64,000 nt of DNA, from NCBI RefSeq assembly GCF_002733955.1, contig NZ_NVXQ01000025.1, positions 62,001-126,000 of the forward strand, read 5' to 3'. The position numbers and the translations under genes were made by a program. The notes under the pieces were generated by a model that was given only the letters and a program-made list of their open reading frames with translations, searched no databases and had not been told where the DNA came from. The DNA is from Hoeflea sp. GTDB lineage: Bacteria; Pseudomonadota; Alphaproteobacteria; Rhizobiales; Rhizobiaceae. This document shows positions 16,914 through 25,115 of this stretch, piece after piece. Position 1 is the stretch's first letter. The number at the start of each line of letters is the position of its first letter.

Positions 16914-18188
16914 ATGGCAGGGCTGACACGACGCGAATTCGGACTTTTCACGGGAGCCAGTGCTGCGGCGCTGACGCTTCCAACCTATCTTCGCGCCCAG
17001 GGAAAACCACGCGTCGTCGTGATCGGCGGTGGAGCGGGCGGAGCGACCGCGGCGCGCTACATCGCCAAGGATTCCGACGGCGCCATCGATGTGACGCTGA
17101 TCGAGAACTCGGACAGCTACACCACGTGTTTTTACTCCAACCTCTATGTTGGCGGCTTTCGGTCGTTTGAATCGATCACCCACAGCTATGACACGCTGCA
17201 ATCGAGCTACGGCATCACCAAGGTGACCGGCATGGCAACCGGTGTCGATCGCGACAACAAGGTGGTGACGATGGCTGACGGTGCCACCGTGCCCTATGAC
17301 CGGCTGGTGGTCGCGCCGGGGATCGACCTGATCTGGGATTCGGTCGAAGGCTATTCGGAGGAGCTTTCGGAGGCTGCGCCACATGCCTGGAAAGCCGGTG
17401 AGCAGACGAAATTGCTGAAAGCCGGGCTCGACGCCATCGAGAACGGCCAGCAGATCCTGATGGTGGCGCCGCCCAATCCCTACCGCTGCCCGCCCGGTCC
17501 CTATGAGCGGGCCTCGATGATGGCGCACGTGCTGAAATCCAAGGGGCTGACCGACGCCAAGGTGATCATCCTCGATCCGAAGCCGAAATTCTCGAAGCAG
17601 GGTGTGTTCCAGGAAGGCTGGGAAAAGCACTATCCGGGTATGATCGAATGGTACGGACCGGACGTGCATGGCGGCATCGAGAGTGTCGACGTGGCAGCAG
17701 GAACGGTCGAAACCGGACTTGATACGTTCAAGGGCGCGTTCATGAACATCATTCCAGCGCAGAAGGCCGGCGAGATCGCCGCCAGCGCCGGATTGACCAA
17801 TGACAGCGGCTTCTGCCCGATCGAGGCGGAAAGCATGCGCTCCACCGTTGACGAGTCGATCTTCGTGATCGGCGATGCCTGCATTGCCGGCGACATGCCG
17901 AAATCCGGCTTCTCGGCCAACAGCCAGGCCAAGGTGGCGGCCATGACCATCCGCGGCGATCTGGTCGGCTCGAAAGTGTTTCCGGCGAAATTCGCCAATA
18001 CCTGCTGGAGCCTGATCGAGACCGATGACAGCATCAAGGTGGGCGCACAATATGCGCCCGGTGACGGCAAGATTGCCTCGACGCAGAGCTTCGTCAGCCA
18101 GATGGATGAGGACGCGGCGCTGCGCAAGGCCAATTACGAGGAGTCGGCGGGCTGGTATGCGGGCATCACCGCCGACATGTTCGGCTAG
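16914..18188 (+). CDS. soxF: Flavoprotein SoxF (sulfide dehydrogenase FAD subunit)
   Basis: 424-aa FAD protein of the FccB family. A Tat signal (LTRREFGLFTGASAAALTL) is followed by the Rossmann motif VVVIGGGAGGATAARYI near residue 35. Redox cysteines lie in SYTTCFYSNLY and NPYRCPPGPYERA, and a C-terminal FCSD flavin-binding segment is present. With SoxE it can oxidise sulfide and in Paracoccus enhances Sox activity. The start follows GGGAGG. Last gene of the sox run. Confidence 0.93.
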   Translation: MAGLTRREFGLFTGASAAALTLPTYLRAQGKPRVVVIGGGAGGATAARYIAKDSDGAIDVTLIENSDSYTTCFYSNLYVGGFRSFESITHSYDTLQSSYGITKVTGMATGVDRDNKVVTMADGATVPYDRLVVAPGIDLIWDSVEGYSEELSEAAPHAWKAGEQTKLLKAGLDAIENGQQILMVAPPNPYRCPPGPYERASMMAHVLKSKGLTDAKVIILDPKPKFSKQGVFQEGWEKHYPGMIEWYGPDVHGGIESVDVAAGTVETGLDTFKGAFMNIIPAQKAGEIAASAGLTNDSGFCPIEAESMRSTVDESIFVIGDACIAGDMPKSGFSANSQAKVAAMTIRGDLVGSKVFPAKFANTCWSLIETDDSIKVGAQYAPGDGKIASTQSFVSQMDEDAALRKANYEESAGWYAGITADMFG

Positions 18189-18343
18189 CCGGACCTGACG
18201 CTATCGGGGGAGGACATTGGTGCTGCGTAGTCCGCCCCCCGCAGTCCGCTCTTCGGCTCCGGCCGGCGAACGGGCTTGCCATTGCCATGACCGGGTGGAC
18301 GCTGGTATCTCCCTTGAGGTGTAACGCGTCTGGAGCCAGTTTG

Positions 18344-19144
18344 ATGGCGGTCTCGAAAATCCGGTTTTCGGCACGGCTTCTGGCCGGGGTCCTGGCTCTG
18401 GCCAGCCTGCTGGCGCCTGGAGCTGCTCTGGCCGGAGACGTTCTGGTGTTTGCCGCGGCGAGCCTGAAGACGGCGCTGGACCAGGTGGCCGCCGACTGGC
18501 GTGAAGAGACGGGCAAGCAGGTGACGATCTCCTATGCGGGCAGCTCCAGCCTGGCACGGCAGATCGAGCAGGGCGCGCCGGCTGATTTGTTCATTTCCGC
18601 ATCGTCCGAGTGGATGGATTATCTGCAATCCGCGGATCTGATCACAGCCGGTACACGCCGCGATCTGCTCGGCAATCGCCTGGTTATGGTGGCCCACGGC
18701 GTCGAGGTCGCAAGGATCGAACTTGATGCCGGGACCGATCTGGCCGGGATGCTCGGTGACGAGCGTCTGGCCATGGCACTGGTCGATTCCGTGCCGGCCG
18801 GGGTCTATGGCAAACAGGCGCTGATGAGCCTCGGGCAGTGGGATGCCGTATCGTCGAAGGTGGCGCAGACAGACAATGTGCGCGCCGCACTGGCACTGGT
18901 CTCCTCGGGCGAAGCGCCGCTCGGCATCGTCTATGCCAGCGATGCGGTGGCAGACGCGGGTGTCAGCGTGGTGGCTGTGTTTGCACAGGAGAGCCATGCA
19001 CCGATCATCTATCCGGCTGCGGTCACGGCGAATTCCACCTCCGTGGATGCGCAAGCCTTCCTCGAAGCGCTAAGCGGGCCGGGAGCGGCCGAAGTTTTCA
19101 GGGCGCAGGGTTTTGAGCCGCTGGTCGGGCAGGGCGATGGCTGA
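18344..19144 (+). CDS. modA: Molybdate ABC transporter substrate-binding protein ModA
   Basis: 266-aa periplasmic binding protein with a signal peptide ending near ALAG. Typical ModA sequence is visible: VLVFAAASLKTALDQVA at the mature N-terminus, SYAGSSSLARQIEQGAPADLFISAS, and DSVPAGVYGKQAL. The start at 18344 is chosen for the signal peptide and a weak TGGAG upstream; the GTG/ATG codons before it add only unrelated residues. It overlaps modB. Molybdate uptake beside soxCD suggests supply of the SoxC cofactor. The 155-base gap before it shows no recognisable molybdenum riboswitch or clear ModE box. Confidence 0.93.
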   Translation: MAVSKIRFSARLLAGVLALASLLAPGAALAGDVLVFAAASLKTALDQVAADWREETGKQVTISYAGSSSLARQIEQGAPADLFISASSEWMDYLQSADLITAGTRRDLLGNRLVMVAHGVEVARIELDAGTDLAGMLGDERLAMALVDSVPAGVYGKQALMSLGQWDAVSSKVAQTDNVRAALALVSSGEAPLGIVYASDAVADAGVSVVAVFAQESHAPIIYPAAVTANSTSVDAQAFLEALSGPGAAEVFRAQGFEPLVGQGDG

Positions 19145-19835
19145 CTGGCTCACTCCGGATCAATGGAGCGCTGTCTTGCTGTCGCTCAAGGTGTCGTTCT
19201 GGGCGACGCTGCTGAGCCTGCCGCTGGGGGTGGCGGTGGCCTATCTGCTGGCGCGGTACGAGTTCTGGGGCAAGCAGGCGCTCAACGGTCTTGTGCACCT
19301 TCCGCTGATCCTGCCGCCGGTGGTGACAGGCTACCTGCTGCTGCTGACATTCGGCCGGCGTGGCGCCGTCGGCGCGTTCCTCGAGCAGGCCTTCGGGCTG
19401 GTGTTCGCGTTTCGCTGGACCGGGGCGGCGCTGGCCGCCGCGGTGATGGCGTTTCCGCTGATGGTGCGCGCCATCCGGCTGGCGATCGAGGCGGTCGATC
19501 CGAAGCTCGAACAGGCGGCGTCGACGCTGGGGGCATCGCGTCCCTGGGTGTTTGCCACGGTGACGCTGCCGCTGATCCTGCCGGGCGTGATTGCCGGAGC
19601 GATCCTGGCCTTTGCCAAGGCGATGGGCGAATTCGGTGCGACCATCACCTTTGTCTCCAACATTCCCGGCCAGACGCAGACATTGCCATCGGCGATCTAC
19701 AGCTTCCTGCAGGTTCCGGGCGGCGACGCCAAGGCGATGCAGCTGGTGCTGATCGCGGTCGCCATCGCGCTTCTGGCGCTGGTGCTGTCGGAATGGCTCG
19801 GGCGGGCCGTGGCGCGAAGGATAGCGGGATCATGA
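19137..19835 (+). CDS. modB: Molybdate ABC transporter permease ModB
   Basis: 232-aa inner-membrane permease with about five hydrophobic helices. The EAA-loop region reads EQAASTLGASRPWVFATVTLPLILPGVIAG near residues 130-160, and MGEFGATITFVSNIPGQTQT is a ModB hallmark. The start at 19137 overlaps the modA stop by eight bases, and the end overlaps modC by four. Confidence 0.94.
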   Translation: MADWLTPDQWSAVLLSLKVSFWATLLSLPLGVAVAYLLARYEFWGKQALNGLVHLPLILPPVVTGYLLLLTFGRRGAVGAFLEQAFGLVFAFRWTGAALAAAVMAFPLMVRAIRLAIEAVDPKLEQAASTLGASRPWVFATVTLPLILPGVIAGAILAFAKAMGEFGATITFVSNIPGQTQTLPSAIYSFLQVPGGDAKAMQLVLIAVAIALLALVLSEWLGRAVARRIAGS

Positions 19836-20920
19836 GCCTTTCCGTCCGTTTCGCCCACCGCTTCGACGGTTTTGCGCTGGATGTCGCCTTCGAGGCGCCG
19901 TCCGGGGTGACAGCACTGTTCGGGCGCTCGGGATCGGGCAAAACGACCGTGGTCAATGCTGTCGCCGGGCTGCTTCGGCCCGACAACGGGCATCTGCAGC
20001 TTGACGAGACGGTGCTGTTTGATGCCGAGCGGAAGATCTCGGTGCCGGTGCACCAGCGGCGGCTCGGTTATGTGTTCCAGGAAGGTCGGCTGTTTCCGCA
20101 TCTCAGTGTGCGCCAGAACCTTCTCTATGGCCGCTGGTTTGCGGCGTGTGGAGTGGGGGCGGATTTTGACCACGTGGTGGAGATGCTGGGCATCGGTGAT
20201 CTGCTGCAGCGGCAGCCGGGTCGCCTTTCCGGGGGAGAGAAGCAGCGCGTTGCCATCGGACGGGCGCTGCTCGCCAATCCGCGGCTGTTGCTGATGGACG
20301 AGCCGCTTGCCGCGCTCGACGAGGAGCGGAAGGCGGAAATCCTGCCCTATCTCGAGCGGTTGCGGGTGGAGACCGATGTTCCGGTGCTTTATGTCAGCCA
20401 CTCGATGGCCGAAGTGGCGCGGCTGGCGACGACCCTTGTGCTGATGGACGCCGGGCGTGTGATCCGATCAGGGCCAGCGGCGGATATGTTGTCGGATCCG
20501 GAAAACGTGCCCGCACTCGGGGTTCGGGCGGCCGGTGCGTCATTGAATGCCACCGTTGCCGCACAGGAAGAGGATGGCCTGACCCGGCTTCAGGCCTCTG
20601 CCGGGCCGTTGTTCCTGCCGCGGGTCGACGCGCCGCCGGGAACACGGCTGTCGATCCGCATTCTGGCGCAGGATGTGATCCTGTCGCGGGCGCGGCCGGA
20701 GGGGCTTTCGGCGCTCAACATGCTGCCGGTGACGGTGACGGCGGTCCGTCTCGGGGATGGACCCGGCGCGATCATCCAGCTGCAAGCCGGCGAAGACCTG
20801 ATGCTGGCGCGGATCACCCGGCGCTCGGCGCTGGCGTTGCAACTTGAACCGGGGACCGAGTGTTTCGCGATCATCAAGTCAGTCGCGGTCGCCCAGTCCG
20901 ATGTCGGCGGCGCCTGGTAG
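19832..20920 (+). CDS. modC: Molybdate ABC transporter ATPase ModC
   Basis: 362-aa ATPase. Walker A GRSGSGKTT near residue 31, signature LSGGEKQRVAIGRALL near 133, Walker B LLLMDEPLAAL near 152, and a C-terminal molybdate-binding TOBE domain (about 290-360, with SALNMLPVTVTAV). The start ATG at 19832 overlaps the modB stop; the much longer frame upstream is a shadow of modB. It ends nine bases before the convergent btaB stop. Confidence 0.94.
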   Translation: MSLSVRFAHRFDGFALDVAFEAPSGVTALFGRSGSGKTTVVNAVAGLLRPDNGHLQLDETVLFDAERKISVPVHQRRLGYVFQEGRLFPHLSVRQNLLYGRWFAACGVGADFDHVVEMLGIGDLLQRQPGRLSGGEKQRVAIGRALLANPRLLLMDEPLAALDEERKAEILPYLERLRVETDVPVLYVSHSMAEVARLATTLVLMDAGRVIRSGPAADMLSDPENVPALGVRAAGASLNATVAAQEEDGLTRLQASAGPLFLPRVDAPPGTRLSIRILAQDVILSRARPEGLSALNMLPVTVTAVRLGDGPGAIIQLQAGEDLMLARITRRSALALQLEPGTECFAIIKSVAVAQSDVGGAW

Positions 20921-20929
20921 GTAGGCTGA

Positions 20930-21589
20930 TCACGCTGACGGCAGCCGGATGCAGCCGATCCGGGCATAGTCCCGGTAGAGCGTCGAAAAGCTCAGTTCGG
21001 CGTGATGCTCGGCCGCGATCAATGCCATGGTGGTATCGAGGCTTTCCCGCGGCGTGACATGGAACCGGGCAAGCCAGGCTCTCAGGCCCTTGCCGAACCA
21101 GCCGGGCAGGGCGGTCTGTTGACCGAAGTCCACCAGATGAAGTTCTCCGCCCGGCGCCAGCACTTGCATGGCCTGCCGCAATGCCGTTTCCCAGCCGGGG
21201 ATCATCGACAGGCTGTAGGAGAAGAACACGCGATCAAAACCCGTGACGCCGAAAAGATCCGCAGGTTCGAACCGCGTTGCATCCGCCTGAGCCAGTGTGA
21301 TGCGGTCCGCAAGCCCGTGTCGCGCGATCATCGCGTCGGCGGATTTGAGCATCTCGGCGGAGATGTCGATGCCGAACAGCTCTGCATCCGGGTAGCGCTT
21401 GGCGGTCAGGATCAGGTTGCGCGCCGTTCCGCTGCCGATTTCCAGCACGCTGCCGCCGGAGGGCGGTTTCAGCGCGGCGATCAGATCATTGCGGCCGAGC
21501 AGATAGTAGCGCCGGGTCAGATCATAGATGTGGCGCTGATGGCGATAGATGCCGTCCATCACCGATGCATTGGCGGAGACGGTGCTCAT
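20930..21589 (-). CDS. btaB: BtaB-like N-methyltransferase of betaine lipid synthesis
   Basis: 219-aa class I SAM methyltransferase. The SAM motif VLEIGSGTARN is near residue 48, followed by GIDISAEML and the post-motif VLAPGGELHLVDFG near 145. The N-terminal MDGIYRHQRHIYDLTRRYYLLGR pattern and the position right after btaA identify it as BtaB, which adds three methyl groups to diacylglyceryl-homoserine to make the phosphorus-free lipid DGTS. It overlaps the btaA end by four bases. Confidence 0.88.
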   Translation of the reverse strand: MSTVSANASVMDGIYRHQRHIYDLTRRYYLLGRNDLIAALKPPSGGSVLEIGSGTARNLILTAKRYPDAELFGIDISAEMLKSADAMIARHGLADRITLAQADATRFEPADLFGVTGFDRVFFSYSLSMIPGWETALRQAMQVLAPGGELHLVDFGQQTALPGWFGKGLRAWLARFHVTPRESLDTTMALIAAEHHAELSFSTLYRDYARIGCIRLPSA

Positions 21590-22830
21590 GCCGCAACTTC
21601 GCGTTTCACATGCAGGTGAAAACCGCCATAGATCGCCGAGCGGTCGCGCGAGCCGAGCTCAAGGCTTTGCTCGTTCCGGTAATCCCACCTGGCGAGGATG
21701 GCATCGGGAACGCGGCCGGGCAGCGGCGAGGGGGCTGCTGCCGTGCGATAGATGACCCGGGCGCCGGGGGCGGCCGTACGGGAGATCTCGGCCCAGAGTT
21801 CCGAAAGCTGGCTGTCTGTCATCCAGTCCTGGGCATCAAGCAGCACGAAGGCGTCGACCGAAGCTGCGGGTCGGGCAGCGAGCAGTTTGGTGATGCTTTC
21901 GTTGACGATACTCACGCGCGAGGCATTGCGGCGGATGGTTTCGAAATTCTTCGCTTCGAGATAGGGCGGCAGGCTGGCCGCCTCACCGGGCTGATAGCCG
22001 CGTCCGAAGGCCTGCCAGGCGAAGTAATTGTCCTTGAGCGGAAAGCCGCAGGCCAGACGCTCGGTCCGGGCCCTCAGGGCGCCGGTCATGCCGTCGGTCG
22101 AATCGCCAGCCAGGGCTTCGTATTGGGCCGGCGGGATGCCGAGGCCGAACAGCGAGGCGCGCAGCGATGTCAGCGCCTTGAAGCTGCGGCTGTCAAACAC
22201 CGGCGCTATCCGCTTGTCAAAGAACTCGCGCTGCTCCTGGACCGTGTCCATGCGCAGAAGGTCTCTGGGATCAACGCCGTAAAGCTTGCCGATCACGTGG
22301 GCTGCGGAAATGAAGCGGCCGAGCAGGCCGGTGGTGTAGAAGCCGCGGCTGAAGCGGCTGATGCGGCGGCGGCCATTGGCTTCCCGTCCGTCCCAATAGG
22401 CGCGTGTCTGCTCATCGAGATGCGGGCGGATGTAACGCTCGTAAAGAGCGACATTGGTCTTCAGATTGGCGTGGCGGAAGAGGTTGGAAAACGCCGTATG
22501 ACCCGGCACATGGGTGGCGGCCGCAAGCTTGAGCTTGCCCAGCGCCACATGAGCCGGCGACAGGTCGACGGCGACAATCTCGGCCGGGCTGGCTGTCAGA
22601 TAGGACATGACGTTGCAGGAGCCCGACGCGATGGTGACCAGCCTGTCTGTGGGCTTGAGCGCCAGCGCTTCCATGTCGATCAGCGGGTCTTCCCAGATCT
22701 GCGGATAGACCAGGCCACGAAACGCTGCCGAGAACACCCGCTCGAGAATGCCGGTGGAAGACAGGGCTTTGGTGCGTATCACGGCGCCGTCGATACGGGC
22801 GCCGACATCGGCAGTTTCAATCATGGTCAT
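21586..22830 (-). CDS. btaA: BtaA, SAM:diacylglycerol 3-amino-3-carboxypropyltransferase
   Basis: 414-aa DUF3419 protein that transfers the aminocarboxypropyl group of SAM to diacylglycerol, the first step of DGTS synthesis. Key segments are LVYPQIWEDPLIDMEAL near residue 45, LVTIASGSCNVMSYL near 65 and the C-terminal methyltransferase-like part with FVLLDAQDWM near 325. The start at 22830 has GGAG about 10 bases upstream; ATG at 22824 is an alternative. The long frame continuing upstream is a shadow of the phosphoesterase gene. It lies between the PlcP-like gene and btaB, all on the minus strand. Confidence 0.92.
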   Translation of the reverse strand: MTMIETADVGARIDGAVIRTKALSSTGILERVFSAAFRGLVYPQIWEDPLIDMEALALKPTDRLVTIASGSCNVMSYLTASPAEIVAVDLSPAHVALGKLKLAAATHVPGHTAFSNLFRHANLKTNVALYERYIRPHLDEQTRAYWDGREANGRRRISRFSRGFYTTGLLGRFISAAHVIGKLYGVDPRDLLRMDTVQEQREFFDKRIAPVFDSRSFKALTSLRASLFGLGIPPAQYEALAGDSTDGMTGALRARTERLACGFPLKDNYFAWQAFGRGYQPGEAASLPPYLEAKNFETIRRNASRVSIVNESITKLLAARPAASVDAFVLLDAQDWMTDSQLSELWAEISRTAAPGARVIYRTAAAPSPLPGRVPDAILARWDYRNEQSLELGSRDRSAIYGGFHLHVKREVAA

Positions 22831-22867
22831 GGTGAGGACTCCGGGGGAGAGGATAGGCGAGCAGCGG

Positions 22868-23683
22868 TCATGCTGCTTCGCCCTGCGCGTCTGGGATGGC
22901 CTTGAGCGGTTCAACCCTGGCCAGTTGACCGGCCTTGTCGGAAATGCGGCGGGACCAGTCGATGATCTCCATGCGGCCGTCTTCATGCTCGACGACCGCA
23001 GTGCAGCTCTCCACCCAGTCGCCGGTGTTGATGTAGCGGATGCCGCCGCGCATCTCGTTGGCGGCGTGGTGAATGTGGCCGCAGATGACGCCGTCGGCGC
23101 CGTGCTTGCGGGCTTCTTCGGCCAGCACTTCCTCGAAGTCGGAGATGAAATTGACCGCGCTCTTGACCTTGAGCTTGGCCCAGCGGGAAAACGACCAGTA
23201 GCGCAGGCCGAGCAATTTGCGGCTGCGGTTGTGCCATTTGTTGGTCCACATCGCGAGCCCATAGGCGATGTCGCCAAGATGGGCGAGCCAGCGGTGGTTC
23301 ATCACCACCATGTCGAATTCGTCGCCGTGAATGACCAGCAGCCGCTTGCCGTCGGCGGTCTCGAAAACGTCGCGTTCGCGCACTTCGATGCCGCCGAAAT
23401 GGACGCCCTGGTACTCGCGCAGCAATTCGTCGTGATTGCCCGGAACATAGATGATGCGCGTGCCCTTGCGCGCCTTGCGCAACAGCTTCTGGACAACGTC
23501 ATTGTGCGATTGCGGCCAGTAGAAGCCTTTTCGCTTCATGCGCCAGCAGTCGACGATGTCGCCGACCAGGTAGATTGTGGCCGCATCATGCTGGCGCAGG
23601 AAATCGATCAGGATTTCGGCCTGGCAATCGGGCGTGCCCAGATGGATGTCGGAAAGAAAGATGGTCCGGTAGTTGCTGGTCAC
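22868..23683 (-). CDS. plcP: Calcineurin-type phosphoesterase, probable PlcP phospholipase C
   Basis: 271-aa metallophosphoesterase. Metal motifs are FLSDIHLGTPDCQ near residue 10, LVGDIVDCWRM near 40, PGNHDELLR near 80, HGDEFDMVV near 118 and GHIHHA near 202. In Sinorhizobium the related PlcP splits phospholipids to diacylglycerol in phosphate-starved cells, feeding BtaA; the btaA gene directly downstream strongly supports that role over LpxH-like UDP-diacylglucosamine hydrolysis. The start is GTG at 23683, required to keep the N-terminal metal motif at its usual place. Confidence 0.8.
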   Translation of the reverse strand: MTSNYRTIFLSDIHLGTPDCQAEILIDFLRQHDAATIYLVGDIVDCWRMKRKGFYWPQSHNDVVQKLLRKARKGTRIIYVPGNHDELLREYQGVHFGGIEVRERDVFETADGKRLLVIHGDEFDMVVMNHRWLAHLGDIAYGLAMWTNKWHNRSRKLLGLRYWSFSRWAKLKVKSAVNFISDFEEVLAEEARKHGADGVICGHIHHAANEMRGGIRYINTGDWVESCTAVVEHEDGRMEIIDWSRRISDKAGQLARVEPLKAIPDAQGEAA

Positions 23684-23751
23684 GGGCCCCGCCTGAACTT
23701 TGAGCTATCGTCCTGCTGGCAGGCATAAACACGATTCAGTTCTCAGTTTTG

Positions 23752-23779
23752 TGACGGTGCATTTGACAGTGCTTGTGAC
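23752..23779 (-). promoter_or_regulatory. Tandem GTCA repeats before plcP (possible Pho box)
   Basis: On the minus strand three GTCA half-sites occur with an exact 12-base period (TGAC on the plus strand at 23752, 23764 and 23776); the middle one reads CTGTCAA. The canonical Pho box has an 11-base period, so this is only a candidate. It lies in the 118-base gap between phnF and plcP. Confidence 0.35.
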
Positions 23780-23801
23780 GACCGGCTCCGGCCATCGTCC
23801 G

Positions 23802-24542
23802 TCAGGCTGCGGGCGCCCGGTTGTCGATAAGCAATTCAATGCGGTCGGCGGCAAAGCGGGATTCGCCGTACTGGATCGGTTGGCCTGCGGAATCGACATC
23901 AACCGAACGGGTCAGCAAGACAATGGCGCCGGGTGACAGTCCGAGCAGATCCAGATCCTCACTGCTGGCATGGCGGGCTTCGATGGCCGTGGTCTGGCGG
24001 GTGTAGTCATCGACGCCGAGCCGGGCGAGCGAGGCCGTTATCGACCCGGTTTCGGCGTAATGCTCGGCGATTGCCGCAAAACGGCTTGCGTCAAACCAGG
24101 ATGTCGCCGCCGAGATCGGGTCACCGTCGGCTGCCGAAACGGTCGACAATTCCACCACCTCGGCTGTCTTCGGCAGCTCCAGGGCTTCGGCCACACGCGG
24201 TGGAGCCGGAATCGTCCGGCTGGAGAGCAGTTTGCCGGTTCGGGTCTGGGACTGGTCCTTGAGGCCCGAGGAAAACCGGGTGCGCGGGCCGATCGGATAT
24301 TGCAGCCGCCTACGGTCGTTGAGGAAGGTGCCGCGGCCTTGCTCGGCACGCAAGGTACCTTCCTTTTCCAGAGCCGCAATGGCTGCGCGCACCGTATGCC
24401 GGTTGACGCCGAAGCGGTTTGCCAACTCGGCTTCGGCGGGCAAGCGCTCATTGGCCGTCATCCCGCTTAGAACCGACTGGCGGATCTGGTCGGCAACCTG
24501 CCGCCACAGCGCGATCCCGGTGCGTCTTTGAAGCGTCGTCAC
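23802..24542 (-). CDS. phnF: GntR/HutC-family repressor PhnF
   Basis: 246-aa regulator. The N-terminal winged helix has LPAEAELANRFGVNRHTVRAAIAALEKEGTLRAEQGRGTF (residues 34-73), a typical GntR pattern, and the C-terminal half is the UTRA ligand domain with RSVDVDSAGQPIQYGESRFAADRIEL near the end. It is divergent from phnG with a 102-base gap that holds a perfect palindrome, the probable operator. It probably represses the phn genes; the effector is not known from sequence. Downstream on the same strand come plcP, btaA and btaB. Confidence 0.88.
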   Translation of the reverse strand: MTTLQRRTGIALWRQVADQIRQSVLSGMTANERLPAEAELANRFGVNRHTVRAAIAALEKEGTLRAEQGRGTFLNDRRRLQYPIGPRTRFSSGLKDQSQTRTGKLLSSRTIPAPPRVAEALELPKTAEVVELSTVSAADGDPISAATSWFDASRFAAIAEHYAETGSITASLARLGVDDYTRQTTAIEARHASSEDLDLLGLSPGAIVLLTRSVDVDSAGQPIQYGESRFAADRIELLIDNRAPAA

Positions 24543-24559
24543 GTGGCTTTCCTTTCAAG

Positions 24560-24577
24560 GTGTCACAGGCTCGTCAT
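24560..24577 (+). promoter_or_regulatory. Pho box candidate before phnG
   Basis: GTGTCAC-AGGC-TCGTCAT matches the Pho box CTGTCAT-N4-CTGTCAT with the correct 11-base repeat spacing. It lies 68 bases before the phnG start and 34 before the palindrome, a sensible place for PhoB activation. Confidence 0.6.
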
Positions 24578-24610
24578 ATCAGCACGATAGGTGTAACGTA
24601 ATTGATATGG

Positions 24611-24630
24611 TTGTCTAGATAAATAGACAA
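24611..24630. promoter_or_regulatory. phnF: Probable PhnF operator
   Basis: TTGTCTA and TAGACAA form a perfect seven-base inverted repeat around GATAAA. GntR/HutC proteins bind such palindromes. It sits 14 bases before the phnG start, where a bound repressor would block transcription. Confidence 0.65.
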
Positions 24631-24644
24631 ATGAGGAGTTTTTG

Positions 24645-25115
24645 ATGTCACTGGTCGACAATAGGCAGGAAGAGGGCGCTGCCGGACGGCAAAGGCTGCT
24701 GTCGGTGCTGGCGAAGGCGTCCGCCGGGGAGCTGCTTGCGTGCTGGAAGCGGACCGCGCTCGATCCTTCTGTCGAGCTGTTGCGCGGTCCCGAGAGCGGT
24801 CTGGTTGCGCTTCAGGGGCGTGCGGGTGGCACCGGGCAGCCGTTTCATGTCGGCGAGGTGTCGGCAACCCGCGTCACCGTCCGGATCGGATCGGGGCATG
24901 TGGGGCACGCGATGATCAGCGGGCGCGACAGCCGCAAGGCGCAGCTGGTCGCCGTCATCGACGCGCTGGCGCAGGACCCGGCCCAGGCCGGGCTGATCGA
25001 GCGGGAAATCGTCGCACCGCTTGAACGGCTCGCCAGTGAAGCTGATGCGAAGCTCCGGGAAGAGACGGCTGCGACCCGGGTCAATTTTTTCACCATGGTG
25101 CGAGGGGAAGACTGA
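24645..25115 (+). CDS. phnG: C-P lyase complex subunit PhnG
   Basis: 156-aa subunit of the PhnGHIJ core. Recognised by RQRLLSVLAKASAGELLACW at the N-terminus, the PhnG segment GEVSATRVTVRI near residue 65, and GHAMISGRDSRKAQLVAVIDAL near 86-106. The start at 24645 follows GAGGAG at six bases. It overlaps phnH by one base. First gene of phnGHIJKL, under the PhnF palindrome and Pho box. Confidence 0.95.
   Translation: MSLVDNRQEEGAAGRQRLLSVLAKASAGELLACWKRTALDPSVELLRGPESGLVALQGRAGGTGQPFHVGEVSATRVTVRIGSGHVGHAMISGRDSRKAQLVAVIDALAQDPAQAGLIEREIVAPLERLASEADAKLREETAATRVNFFTMVRGED

Noticed and set aside
19163-19831. Long N-terminal extension of modC
   Set aside because: It is the shadow frame of modB; the ATPase begins normally at 19832.
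21565-22905. 446-codon plus-strand frame opposite btaA
   Set aside because: GC-rich shadow of a strongly conserved gene; no family features.
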